A stretch of 64,000 nt of DNA from the NCBI GenBank assembly GCA_020161535.1, contig JAIUNW010000007.1, positions 62,001 through 126,000 of the forward strand, read 5' to 3'. Below the pieces are notes generated by a model that did not search any database, was not told the DNA's origin, and worked only from the letters and a program-made list of their open reading frames with translations. The stretch comes from Bacteroidota bacterium (GTDB lineage: Bacteria; Bacteroidota; Bacteroidia; Chitinophagales; Chitinophagaceae). Positions within the stretch are counted from its first letter, which is position 1. The number at the start of each line of letters is the position of its first letter. Shown one piece after another: positions 41,116-50,699 of the stretch. The position numbers and the translations under genes were made by a program.

Positions 41116-44100
41116 ATGTGCTTTCGAAGAACATTAATCGTTTGTCTTTTTACCTTATTTTTTTCCATATGCTTTGTCAACAGATTGCAGTCCCAGGTTT
41201 TTGCCCAATCTGAACTTTCGTCAGCCGCGCTCTCCAGCAGCCATCGCGCTGTTTTTCGCCTACCGGCCGACAGCATGCAGGCATGGATCTATAGAAATCA
41301 GATCAATTTTAACTACCTAAGCGTATTGACCCCTGTATGGAAGGGTCACAAAGACAGCACCAAGTCTATGCCCCCATTGCCGATTGGGAATTATGTTTGG
41401 ATCAGTGCAGAAGGATACCAGTTGAAGGCTTTCACCGACATCGTTTCCCAAATAAGTTTTGGCAATCTAACCAATGGCCGTCATCGCCTTTTGACAGTAT
41501 TCAACCAATCGGGCGAACTGACATTTGGACGGGCTTTTCTTGATAATAAACCATTAAAATGGGATGCTGTTAACAAAGGATATCTGCTGCCGGATAAAAA
41601 AGATTTCAGTGACAAGTTATTGCGAATCGAGGCACCGGGCGACACATTATTTTCCTGGCTAAGTAGAGAAGAGGATGACCGCTCGTATCACAACAGGCAG
41701 CAGGCTGGCTTTCCTGTTCGACAATTGAAAAACATCGGTTTTTCCATCAAACGACTATTTACAGGCAACCAGCGTTATTATCGAGACGGGCAAAGAAGAA
41801 GGAAAAAGGCCTTAGTAGGGTTTTATGTCTTTAACAAACCCATCTACAAATCAGCCGACACGCTTCGTTTTAAAGCCTGGATAACCGATCGTCGAGGGTA
41901 TCCAGATACAAAGCCGAAAGACTTCTTCATCTCTTACACATATAAAAACAGTTACAAAAACATTTCGTTAGGTACCATTAAGCCTGTTAGCCCCGGAAGC
42001 TTTGTAACTGAGTGGTCCCTACCCGACAGCCTACCGATGAATACACGATACACGGTAACCCTTTCAGGGCCTTCGGAATTTGCTTCATTAAGCGGCTCCT
42101 TTACCATGGAAGAATATGAGTTGCCCAATATCACTCGGTTCAGTATGCAACTCGAAAAAAATCGTTGGCTACGGAAAGAAAGTCTCAAAATCGCCCTGAC
42201 TGCCCAAGATGCCAGCGGCCTTTATATTACCGATGGCAAGGTCGAGTTGACTGCCGTTACCTTACAGATTAGTCAGATACATAACGACGCTGTTTTTATA
42301 CCTGACACCTTATGGAGAAAAACAATTTCGCTCTCTACCGACAAAGCAACAGAAGTTTATATCCCCGCAAACGAATTGCCCGATGCCGATATTAAATTCA
42401 ATCTAACGGCTGTACTGCGAAACAGCACCAACGAAATAAAAGAAGCAAGCGAAGTATTGGAGCAATTCTCCAAAGAACGTCGCCTTGAGATGAAAAGAAA
42501 TGGCGACCGTTTGTACATCGCGTATTTGGAAAACGACCGTAGTTTAGCCAGACGAGTAGCGCTTACAATTTGGGGTGAAACGGTTGACATTGACAGCAGC
42601 TTTATGCTTCCTGCCAGCATTGCCTTGCATCCAATGGCCACCAACTATGATGCAAAAGCACTGGATGAAAAAGGAAATGAGCTGGCTACTGCCAGTCTCC
42701 AATTAGAAGTTGAAGAGTTGTCGCCGCGACTTGAACCACTAACGCTTCCAGGAGATAGTATTGGCTTTCGGGTGATCAATCCCGCTTCGCTACCAGTTTG
42801 GGTTTCATTAATGAAGGGCAAGCAGAAAATTTGGACCCAGTTGACGACTGAGCCCGAATACAAATGGCGGGAAACAGTATCAAGGAGAAATATGTACCAG
42901 GCCAGTATTCACTTTATATACGACGGCGAAGAAAAAACGGCGCAGGTAAACCTGGGGGTTCTGTATAATGTTTTGCAGGTACAAGCTAAAATATCGGCAA
43001 GCAATAGTCCCGGTGCCAAAGACAGCTTACTTGTGCAGGTCAATGACTACAAAGGAAGGCCGGTACCAGGTGCAAATATTACTGCCACTGCACAAAACCT
43101 GCAACTAAAAGACAAATTCCGTTCGCCTGTGTTGCCTCTTCGGATGACCTATCGACACCAAAAGCAATTCTTTGCACCAGGTCCTATTGAAACAGATGAT
43201 GCCCTAGTGAAACAAGACAGTATTGCCGCGTTGTTTCCATTACTCGCCACCCAATTGGGTTGCGACACCCTGTTCTTTTATCAACGATTGTTTTCTCCCG
43301 ATCCACTTTTTATTGCAAAAACGCCTATTGCATCCAATTTGCCCGAAATCGCTTTACATGTGTATGAAAACGGTAAGCCGCAAACCGTTTACATTACCTA
43401 CCTGAACAAATTGCCAATTGACATATACTGGCAAGATGCCTATAAACCAGAAAGTTATTCTCTGCATCCTTCATACGCAAAGATTGCTATGCGATTAAGC
43501 GATCGCCTGATCGAGATCGACAGTTTATATATGCAGCCCTATTACAAACACGATATCTTTATCAATGCAGACAGTACCCAACGGCACAAAAATATAAAGA
43601 TCGTGGCGCAGCCGGATACCTTGTCAAATCTCGAAAAACAAGAACTAGAAAAATACTTCCTGCCGATTGCACTAAACCACGAGGCCGAATTCGCCTGGCT
43701 ATGGGGTGCCAGCGATTATTGGCAATTACCCAAAGGACCAGGCGCCAGTATCATCGGTCCTATAAGAGCATTCGACTCTGTGCACATTTTCAATCGAGGG
43801 TTGATTGATATGAAATTCTCCTTTGAACCGGGATACCAATACCGGCTTACACAAAATATGGCGAGGCTTGAAAAACAACGACTACTTGAAGACAGAACTC
43901 ATCTCGCGCTGGCGCCTAAAAAATGGATTTTAGGGGATACTATCGCGCAGCTTGATTTACCACCTGTTTATAGAAAAGAAACAGGTCATCGAACATTTGT
44001 TCTTACCAACCGCGCTTACCAAACCAGTCCGGAGCAGGGAATGTTGCAATTGTTTATGCAAACCGATAGTATTATTGCCTACACGGTATTACTGCCTGAT

Positions 44101-46923
44101 ACCGGTATTTTGCAACCAATCATTTTATCAGGAAAGCAAACAAGCATACATAGTTTGCTGCCAGGCACCTACAAGGTACTACTGATTGACCGGAACGACC
44201 ATGCCTGGGTAAGTAACACAGTCCTGGTTAGCGCCCATGGCATCAATGCTTACAAACTATTTCCAACACGCTTTTCGGGCAGCAATATCGAAGCAGCAAA
44301 CCTATTTTACGCACAGCAACAGCAAATATCGCAAGAGCTTGCCAACATGCTCAAAAACCGACAGACAGAACCAGTGTCAACCAATTCTCCCAACAGGGTG
44401 CTTGTTCCCGGTTCTGCTAGCATCAGCGGCGCTGTGAGGGACGCTGTTTCGGGTGATCCGATTGTAGGCGCTCTCATTCAAATCAAAGGAACTACCCGAT
44501 CTACCAGCACTGATGCAGCAGGCGCCTTTTATTTTGACAATCTACCGTCGGAAGATTTTGTGCTTATTGCCAGTTTGGTCGGTTATCAGTTGAGAGAAGT
44601 AAAAATTCGAACAATCTCAGACCAGGAAATGCAAACCAGTTTTCGTTTGCAAATCAGCGAAAACGGGTTGAATGAGGTGGTAGTAGTTGGATACGGGCTA
44701 GCTAATAAAAGGAGCTTGACAAGTTCTTCCACTAGTATTGTTGCCAACGAATTACAAGGCCGGGCAGCCGGCATAATGCTGCAAGATATTGCAGGGGCGG
44801 TTTCAGAAATCAGCATTAGAGGCGCTTCAACCTTGAATGATTCGAATCCACTCTATGTGATAGACGGGTCGCCGGTTGATATGTTGCCCCCCGGAATGGA
44901 TACAAGCACGCTATCGGTCGAAATACTGAAAGGCAGCGCAGCGAAAGCTATCTATGGCGAGCGGGGCCGTAATGGTGTAATTCTCATCAGCACCGGAAAA
45001 AACAGCTCACCTATTGTCAGAACTATATTCAGGGATTATGCTTACTGGCAACCTAATACCATTACCGATCAATTCGGTAAAGCGGTTATACCTGTCCGTT
45101 ATCCTGAAAATTTAACGAGTTGGCAGCACATGGTATTCGCGGCTGGCAAAAAAGGCAAATACGGAACAAGTGTTGGCGTAACAAAGATCTTTAAACCCGT
45201 ACAGGCCTTGTTACAAGTGCCGGCTTTTTTATTATCGAGCGATAGTATTGCGCTCATTGGAAAAGTCGTTAACTATAGCAGCGAGGAAAAACAATTAACC
45301 GGTCAATTCAAATGGATAACCGATCAGGCATCTGACGCATACGTCATGCCAGGTGCATCTGCTACTATGTACATGAAGCTAAAAGCACCCAGGACTTATG
45401 ATACTGTCAGGCTTTCTTTCAGCGTGGTGAACAAAGGCAATATTGTTGATGGGGAAGAACGAAGCATACCGGTGTTGCCGGTTGGCAGCATTGAAACCAC
45501 CGGCAAATTCTTTGTACTGGATAAAGACAGCAGCTTCCAGTTTAGTCCGGCATACAATGACCAACCGGTCACTCTTTATGCAGAAAACAAACTTATCGAC
45601 CTACTGGAAAAAGAACTGGAGCAATTGCGTAAATATCCACAAGCCTGTATGGAGCAAACGGCCAATAAAATGTGGGGGCTTCTCATGATGCGCCAGATAA
45701 AACTTAAAACCAAGCAACCCTTTACTTACCAAAAGACGATCAGTAAACTACAGCAGCGGCTCTTTGAGAATCAATTGTACAATGGTGGCTGGAGTTGGTG
45801 GGGATCGGGTAACGCAAATATTTACATCACCACGAAAGTACTACAGGCACTTCGGCAGGCTGATAGTTCAGTAGTAACAAAAAAAGCCATACGGGATGGC
45901 AATATTTATTTACAAAATGTACTGCCAACATTGTTGCGCGCAGAAAAGCTGGAAGCGCTGTTATGTCTCAGCGAAAGCAAGCACTTATACCCCTACCAAT
46001 TCGCGCTTGACAGTATTCCATTTGATAGCCTCAGCATTCACCAACAATGGCAGTTCGTCCGTATTAAGCAAAATATAGGCCTGCCTTACGAAAAGGAATT
46101 GCTATCCCTTTGGAAAAAGAAAACAGAAAATTATACAGGAGGAATTCATTGGGGAACAGACACCTGGCGTTGGCAGAACAATATAACTGCTACTATGGTT
46201 ATTGCGATGAAAGTAATTCGCAATAATCCCGACTACTATAAATATCTTCCCCAACTCAAGCAATATCTATTATCAGAAAAGAAAAGCCTTTACTACCAGA
46301 ATACAGTTGAACAGGCAGAAGTCACCAATGCCCTACTTGAAGACGCATTAGATAATCAGTTTGATAGTCGGATACCGTCTACCCTGACCGTTAACGGTTC
46401 CATCATTAATCATTTTCCGCAACAACTGAAACTGGAACCCGCAAGCACTATTACGCTAAGCAAAAAAGGGGGCGGCTTGATTTTCGTCGGTTTCAACCAA
46501 GAAAAATGGGAAACAAATCCGCCGAAACGGGATTCTTTGTTTTCCGTAAATACCGTCTTATTGCAGGGAGTCCGCCTGCTAAAAGAAAATGAACCCTGGA
46601 TTTCGAAAGCGGGCGAAAGAATAGAACTGCGCGCTGAAATCACTGCCAAAAAAGAAGCAGATTATGTTGAGATTGAAATCCCTATTCCTGCTGGATGCAG
46701 TTATGACAACAAGAATTACGATAGCTTTCACGAGTTTAGAGAATATCGCAAAGACAAACTGCTGATCTATGTCGAAAAAATGGCTGCTGGAAAACATGTA
46801 TTCAACATCCCCCTGCAAACCAGGTTTTCGGGCAGTTTCACCATTAACCCGACCCGCGTTTCACTAATGTATTTTCCGGTTTTTAATGGCAATAATCGCC
46901 TCCAAACAATCAAAATAGAATAA
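41116..46923 (+). CDS. Alpha-2-macroglobulin with inserted SusC-plug module
   Basis: A 1935-residue exported protein. After a signal peptide come macroglobulin domains (VGFYVFNKPIYKSADTLRFKAW near residue 235; YELPNITRFSMQ near 335). At about 1102-1290 lies a carboxypeptidase-regulatory-like domain (SGAVRDAVSGDPIVGALIQIKG) followed by a TonB-plug of SusC type (NEVVVVGYGLANKRSL, ISIRGASTLND, PLYVIDGSPVD, GRNGVILISTG). Macroglobulin sequence then resumes (TIFRDYAYWQPNTITDQFG near 1301), with a thioester-type CMEQ at 1511 (YPQACMEQTANK), a helical thioester domain and a receptor-like end. No barrel follows, so it is not a receptor. ATG 41116 gives the signal peptide; the frame opens at 41038. 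Family role: protease trapping; location probably cell envelope. Confidence 0.88.
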   Translation: MCFRRTLIVCLFTLFFSICFVNRLQSQVFAQSELSSAALSSSHRAVFRLPADSMQAWIYRNQINFNYLSVLTPVWKGHKDSTKSMPPLPIGNYVWISAEGYQLKAFTDIVSQISFGNLTNGRHRLLTVFNQSGELTFGRAFLDNKPLKWDAVNKGYLLPDKKDFSDKLLRIEAPGDTLFSWLSREEDDRSYHNRQQAGFPVRQLKNIGFSIKRLFTGNQRYYRDGQRRRKKALVGFYVFNKPIYKSADTLRFKAWITDRRGYPDTKPKDFFISYTYKNSYKNISLGTIKPVSPGSFVTEWSLPDSLPMNTRYTVTLSGPSEFASLSGSFTMEEYELPNITRFSMQLEKNRWLRKESLKIALTAQDASGLYITDGKVELTAVTLQISQIHNDAVFIPDTLWRKTISLSTDKATEVYIPANELPDADIKFNLTAVLRNSTNEIKEASEVLEQFSKERRLEMKRNGDRLYIAYLENDRSLARRVALTIWGETVDIDSSFMLPASIALHPMATNYDAKALDEKGNELATASLQLEVEELSPRLEPLTLPGDSIGFRVINPASLPVWVSLMKGKQKIWTQLTTEPEYKWRETVSRRNMYQASIHFIYDGEEKTAQVNLGVLYNVLQVQAKISASNSPGAKDSLLVQVNDYKGRPVPGANITATAQNLQLKDKFRSPVLPLRMTYRHQKQFFAPGPIETDDALVKQDSIAALFPLLATQLGCDTLFFYQRLFSPDPLFIAKTPIASNLPEIALHVYENGKPQTVYITYLNKLPIDIYWQDAYKPESYSLHPSYAKIAMRLSDRLIEIDSLYMQPYYKHDIFINADSTQRHKNIKIVAQPDTLSNLEKQELEKYFLPIALNHEAEFAWLWGASDYWQLPKGPGASIIGPIRAFDSVHIFNRGLIDMKFSFEPGYQYRLTQNMARLEKQRLLEDRTHLALAPKKWILGDTIAQLDLPPVYRKETGHRTFVLTNRAYQTSPEQGMLQLFMQTDSIIAYTVLLPDTGILQPIILSGKQTSIHSLLPGTYKVLLIDRNDHAWVSNTVLVSAHGINAYKLFPTRFSGSNIEAANLFYAQQQQISQELANMLKNRQTEPVSTNSPNRVLVPGSASISGAVRDAVSGDPIVGALIQIKGTTRSTSTDAAGAFYFDNLPSEDFVLIASLVGYQLREVKIRTISDQEMQTSFRLQISENGLNEVVVVGYGLANKRSLTSSSTSIVANELQGRAAGIMLQDIAGAVSEISIRGASTLNDSNPLYVIDGSPVDMLPPGMDTSTLSVEILKGSAAKAIYGERGRNGVILISTGKNSSPIVRTIFRDYAYWQPNTITDQFGKAVIPVRYPENLTSWQHMVFAAGKKGKYGTSVGVTKIFKPVQALLQVPAFLLSSDSIALIGKVVNYSSEEKQLTGQFKWITDQASDAYVMPGASATMYMKLKAPRTYDTVRLSFSVVNKGNIVDGEERSIPVLPVGSIETTGKFFVLDKDSSFQFSPAYNDQPVTLYAENKLIDLLEKELEQLRKYPQACMEQTANKMWGLLMMRQIKLKTKQPFTYQKTISKLQQRLFENQLYNGGWSWWGSGNANIYITTKVLQALRQADSSVVTKKAIRDGNIYLQNVLPTLLRAEKLEALLCLSESKHLYPYQFALDSIPFDSLSIHQQWQFVRIKQNIGLPYEKELLSLWKKKTENYTGGIHWGTDTWRWQNNITATMVIAMKVIRNNPDYYKYLPQLKQYLLSEKKSLYYQNTVEQAEVTNALLEDALDNQFDSRIPSTLTVNGSIINHFPQQLKLEPASTITLSKKGGGLIFVGFNQEKWETNPPKRDSLFSVNTVLLQGVRLLKENEPWISKAGERIELRAEITAKKEADYVEIEIPIPAGCSYDNKNYDSFHEFREYRKDKLLIYVEKMAAGKHVFNIPLQTRFSGSFTINPTRVSLMYFPVFNGNNRLQTIKIE

Positions 46924-46946
46924 AATAACTCACCATTGGTGCTTAA

Positions 46947-46968
46947 GGCGGCCACTCCCGGTGCCGCC
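46947..46968 (+). other. GC-rich hairpin after the macroglobulin gene
   Basis: GGCGGC and GCCGCC form a 6-bp stem around a 10-nt loop, 23 nt after the stop. No T-run follows, so it is not a standard intrinsic terminator; it may be a pause site or 3'-end stabiliser. The rest of the 143-nt gap shows nothing else. Confidence 0.4.
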
Positions 46969-47066
46969 CATGTATACAGATTACAGGCCTACCTACCATT
47001 ATCACTGAACCTGGGTTGGAATGAATTTCCAACCGTCACTTTCAGCTAATTTTAGGAAAAGATATT

Positions 47067-47963
47067 ATGCCGGAAATAGCAACGCTGGACGCTGTAGATA
47101 CTTATAACAAATTGCGCGGCGTACCCACACAGCACCCACTTGTATCGGTGATCGACTTATCGACAGCGGCACCGATTCCTGCCCGGCCTTTTCGCTTCGG
47201 CCTGTATGCCATCTTTTTGAAGGAACAGAAATGCGGCGAAATTAAATACGGCAGGAACTACTATGACTTCCAGGAAGGCACCCTTGTATTTGTTGCACCG
47301 GGACAGGTTATTGAAGTCCAACCCAAGGTCGACAACTTTGTTCCCAGCGGTTGGGCATTGCTGTTTCATCCCGATCTGATCAAGGGGACCTCTTTGGGCA
47401 GGAGAATCCAGGAATATTCTTTCTTTTCGTACGACTCCCGAGAAGCCCTGCACCTCTCCGAAAAAGAAAGAAAAATCGTACTCGATTGTTTCAACAATAT
47501 TCAACATGAAGTGGATCAGTCGATCGATAAACACAGCAAAACACTGATTGTATCTAACATTGAATTGTTCTTAAATTATTGCACGCGTTTTTATGACCGG
47601 CAATTCATCACGCGCGACGATAATAACAAAGGCATCCTCGAAAAATTCGAACACCTGCTGGCCGATTATTTCCAATCAGACAAACCCTTGACCATCGGCC
47701 TGCCATCGGTCACCTATTGCGCAGAATCACTCAATTTGTCGACCAATTATTTTGGCGACCTGATCAAGAAAAAAACCGGCCTCTCCGCCCAGGAACTCAT
47801 CCAGACCAAACTAATCGACTTTGCCAAAGAAAAAGTTTTCGATCCGGAAAAATCCATTGGCGAAGTAGCTTACGAACTGGGCTTCAAATACCCACAACAT
47901 TTTACCCGGGTCTTCAAGCAAAAAACCGGCATGTCGCCCCAGGAATACAGAAACCTGCACTAA
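47067..47963 (+). CDS. AraC-family transcriptional regulator
   Basis: A 298-residue regulator with an N-terminal cupin-like sensing domain (FRFGLYAIFLKEQKCGEIKYG, GTLVFVAPGQVIEV) and a C-terminal pair of AraC helix-turn-helix motifs (AESLNLSTNYFGDLIKKKTG, then IGEVAYELGFKYPQHFTRVFKQ and GMSPQEYRN). The sensed compound and the targets are unknown. It is a single gene between the macroglobulin and the two-component pair, 72 nt before the latter. Confidence 0.93.
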   Translation: MPEIATLDAVDTYNKLRGVPTQHPLVSVIDLSTAAPIPARPFRFGLYAIFLKEQKCGEIKYGRNYYDFQEGTLVFVAPGQVIEVQPKVDNFVPSGWALLFHPDLIKGTSLGRRIQEYSFFSYDSREALHLSEKERKIVLDCFNNIQHEVDQSIDKHSKTLIVSNIELFLNYCTRFYDRQFITRDDNNKGILEKFEHLLADYFQSDKPLTIGLPSVTYCAESLNLSTNYFGDLIKKKTGLSAQELIQTKLIDFAKEKVFDPEKSIGEVAYELGFKYPQHFTRVFKQKTGMSPQEYRNLH

Positions 47964-48035
47964 CCCATGCCTTTTTAATATATTTTTTAAACGATTCTTA
48001 TCCCGCTCCGGCCATTGCCGGCTATTTTTGCAGCT

Positions 48036-48725
48036 ATGTTGAAAATCCTGGTGGTGGAAGACGAACCAAGTGTTGCCATGCTCCTGCAAAAGGGGCTGAC
48101 AGAAAAAGGACATACCATCAGCCTCGCGCCCGATGGCAAAACAGGCCTCGAAATGGCCGGCCGCAGCCAGTTCGACCTCTTGATTCTCGATATCATGATG
48201 CCCGGCATGAATGGCCTTGAACTCTGCCGGCAGCTACGAGCCCGCAAGGACAGTACACCCATCCTGATGCTGACAGCGCTCGGCAGCACAGAAAATGTGG
48301 TGACCGGACTCGACAATGGTGCCGACGACTACCTCACCAAGCCTTTCAAATTCGCCGAACTGGAGGCCCGGATCCGCGCCCTGGTGCGCCGAAACACCGG
48401 CGTAGAACCGGAAACCGTACCCACTTTGGTTTTAGCTGACCTTTCGCTCGATACCGTAACCAAGCTCGCCTATCGCGATGGCCGTGAAATTGTACTTACT
48501 TCTACGGAATACCGCCTGCTAGAATACCTGTTGCGCAACCAGCGAAAGGTACTCTCGCGCATGGACATTTTAGAAAATGTTTGGGGCATCGACTTCAATA
48601 TCAGTACGAATGTGGTGGATGTTTACATCAACTACCTGCGCAAAAAAATTGACGCGCCACCGGCTGCCAAACTGCTTCACACCATGGTGGGTATGGGTTA
48701 TGTGCTGAAAGAATCGAACGCATGA
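48036..48725 (+). CDS. OmpR-family response regulator
   Basis: A 229-residue two-domain regulator. The receiver has VVEDEP at the N-terminus, the phospho-acceptor Asp52 in LLILDIMMPGM, the switch TALGSTEN and lysine in DDYLTKPF. The C-terminal winged helix (LTSTEYRLLEYLLRNQRKVLSRMDILENVWG) is OmpR type. ATG 48036 is chosen over an in-frame TTG at 48015. Its stop overlaps the kinase ATG (ATGA at 48722-48725), so they are coupled partners. Confidence 0.96.
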   Translation: MLKILVVEDEPSVAMLLQKGLTEKGHTISLAPDGKTGLEMAGRSQFDLLILDIMMPGMNGLELCRQLRARKDSTPILMLTALGSTENVVTGLDNGADDYLTKPFKFAELEARIRALVRRNTGVEPETVPTLVLADLSLDTVTKLAYRDGREIVLTSTEYRLLEYLLRNQRKVLSRMDILENVWGIDFNISTNVVDVYINYLRKKIDAPPAAKLLHTMVGMGYVLKESNA

Positions 48726-50074
48726 AGATTCAAACGAAAACAGCCATCTTATTTACGCTGATCACGGCCCTGCTGGTGGGTGTAATCAGCCTCACCTCCT
48801 ATATACTCACCAACAACTTCGTAAACAAAGACTTTCTCAAGCGGCTGGAAATTCGCACCATCATTGCATCCAAAGTAGTACTGGAACACGACCACGTGGC
48901 CACCAATAGCCTGGAAGAACTCAGGCGCGATCACCTGGAATACCTGCCGCACGAAAAACAATACCTCATTAAGGTAGATACGCTGCACAAAGTGCAGTTT
49001 CTGCCACGCTCCTATCTGGAAGAAATTCTATCGGCCAATGGCAGTACGGCTTTTCACCATGCCGGCATCACCGACTATGCAGGAATTGCACACAAAGATG
49101 AAAAAGGCGAATACCTAGTGATCAAATCAGCCGTTAATGAATATGGTTTGTCGACCCTGGCAAAACTGCGCGATATCAAACTCATCAGTTTTTTCGGCGG
49201 CCTCGTACTAGTATACACAGTGAGCATTTTTTTCGCCCGCAAAACATTTCAACCAGTTCGGCAAATCATTCAGCAAAGCCGCAATATCAGTGCTTTTAAT
49301 TTGAACCGTCGACTGCCCGAACCAAGTGGCGCAGATGAAATTGCGGAGATGTCGAAAACCTTTAACAACATGCTCGATCGGCTGCAAGCAGCTTTTGAAA
49401 CGCAAAACAATTTCATCAGCAATGCATCGCACGAACTCCGAACACCGCTGACCACCATCATTGGGGAAGCCGATTGGGCATTGCAGAAAGAGAGAGACAC
49501 CGCCGCCTATAAGCAAACCCTGACGGAAATTCAACGCCAGGCCGATCATTTGAATAAGATTACATCCGCCCTGCTGAAAATGGCACAGAGTAGTTTCGAC
49601 GGACAAAAACAAGAATGGGCCGCCATCGACTTATTTGATCTTATTTATGAAGCCATTCACGCAGTGCAGAAACTAAATGGTAACAATGAATTTATTCTGG
49701 AGGGCGCGATGGCAGAAGAGAATGCAAAACCATTCCAGGTAATGGGCAATCGGAATCTCTTACTACTGGCACTCGGTAATATTTTGTCGAATGCCATCAA
49801 ATATTCCAACCACGATAAGATAACCGTAGTGGTGGAAACCATGGCCGGCACATGCAGCATCCAGGTGCGCGACCAGGGCATTGGCATTCCCGACGAAGAC
49901 CTGCCACATGTATTTGAGCCCTTCTTCCGCGCCAGCAACAGCAAGAAATTTGAAGGCTTCGGCGTAGGGCTGCCACTGGCCATGAATATTGCGCGCATCC
50001 ACCAGGGAACCATTAAAGTCGATTCACTCGAAGGCAAAGGCACCCGCGTTAGCCTGATCTTACCATTGATTTAA
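48722..50074 (+). CDS. Sensor histidine kinase
   Basis: A 450-residue membrane kinase. It has a transmembrane helix at about 8-30, a periplasmic region of about 125 residues, a second helix near 157-178, then HAMP, the HisKA domain with His237 in NASHELRTPLTTIIGEADW and HATPase motifs (LGNILSNAIKYS, VRDQGIGIPDEDLPHVFEPFFR, GFGVGLPLA). The signal is unknown. It overlaps its response regulator by 4 nt. Confidence 0.96.
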   Translation: MKIQTKTAILFTLITALLVGVISLTSYILTNNFVNKDFLKRLEIRTIIASKVVLEHDHVATNSLEELRRDHLEYLPHEKQYLIKVDTLHKVQFLPRSYLEEILSANGSTAFHHAGITDYAGIAHKDEKGEYLVIKSAVNEYGLSTLAKLRDIKLISFFGGLVLVYTVSIFFARKTFQPVRQIIQQSRNISAFNLNRRLPEPSGADEIAEMSKTFNNMLDRLQAAFETQNNFISNASHELRTPLTTIIGEADWALQKERDTAAYKQTLTEIQRQADHLNKITSALLKMAQSSFDGQKQEWAAIDLFDLIYEAIHAVQKLNGNNEFILEGAMAEENAKPFQVMGNRNLLLLALGNILSNAIKYSNHDKITVVVETMAGTCSIQVRDQGIGIPDEDLPHVFEPFFRASNSKKFEGFGVGLPLAMNIARIHQGTIKVDSLEGKGTRVSLILPLI

Positions 50075-50094
50075 CACTCTAAGACCGTTTTAAT

Positions 50095-50113
50095 GTTCTT
50101 AGCCGGTTCTTAG
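50095..50113 (+). promoter_or_regulatory. Direct repeat GTTCTTAG, possible OmpR-type box
   Basis: GTTCTTAG occurs at 50095-50102 and 50106-50113, spaced 11 nt, in the gap between the kinase gene and the Usp gene. OmpR/PhoB-type regulators typically bind 11-nt-spaced direct repeats, so this could be a target of the adjoining regulator. CATATTTG at 50168-50175, before the Usp start, resembles a -7 element. Confidence 0.35.
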
Positions 50114-50193
50114 AAACATGTAACGACATACTAATTGCAAGCTTAGTACATCCTAAGTGCGGGGTTTCATATTTGTACAAACAAACAACAGAT

Positions 50194-50682
50194 ATGAAAA
50201 CAATACTCATCCCCACCGATTTCAGCGACAACGCTTTTTCGCAAGTGGAACAACTGCTCAGCAATAGCATACAGGAAAAAGTTAAGTTGGTATTTTTTCA
50301 TGCATTTAAAATGCCTGAATCAGAGCAGGATCTGTTGGGCGATAATGCAAAGCCGCATTCGGCCGTATTGAACGAAACTTTCAGAAAGGGATGCGTGCGG
50401 CTCAAAGAAAAATTTCCCGCAATAAGCCAGATTGCCTATCGATATATGTACGGCGACAGCCGGTCGGTATTACAACATTTCATCAACCACAATGATATAA
50501 GCCATTTGTTCTTGCCCGAAGGGATAACTGTAAGTTTGGTTAACCCACGCAGTGTAGACATCACCAATAAACTCATCGCCACTGGACTGCCGGTCATTCA
50601 ACCCATTCGTGAACAATTGCGGGTACGCTTCCAGCCACGCGAAAAACAAGCCATTCGCCTACTTGAAACAACCGCTTCCTGA
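50194..50682 (+). CDS. Universal stress protein-like
   Basis: A 162-residue protein with the UspA N-terminus MKTILIPTDFSDNAFSQVEQ and the strand VKLVFFHAFKMP. The C-terminal ATP-site GxxGxxxG loop is replaced by an unlike segment (FLPEGITVSLVNPRSVDI), so nucleotide binding is doubtful. ATG 50194 is used; an upstream TTG frame extends only 7 residues. It is 17 nt before the bestrophin gene, so probably co-transcribed. Confidence 0.8.
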   Translation: MKTILIPTDFSDNAFSQVEQLLSNSIQEKVKLVFFHAFKMPESEQDLLGDNAKPHSAVLNETFRKGCVRLKEKFPAISQIAYRYMYGDSRSVLQHFINHNDISHLFLPEGITVSLVNPRSVDITNKLIATGLPVIQPIREQLRVRFQPREKQAIRLLETTAS

Positions 50683-50699
50683 CCAACCAACCAACCTTT

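Noticed and set aside
46947..46968. GC-rich hairpin as an intrinsic terminator
   Set aside because: No T-run follows the stem, so it is kept only as a hairpin of unknown role.
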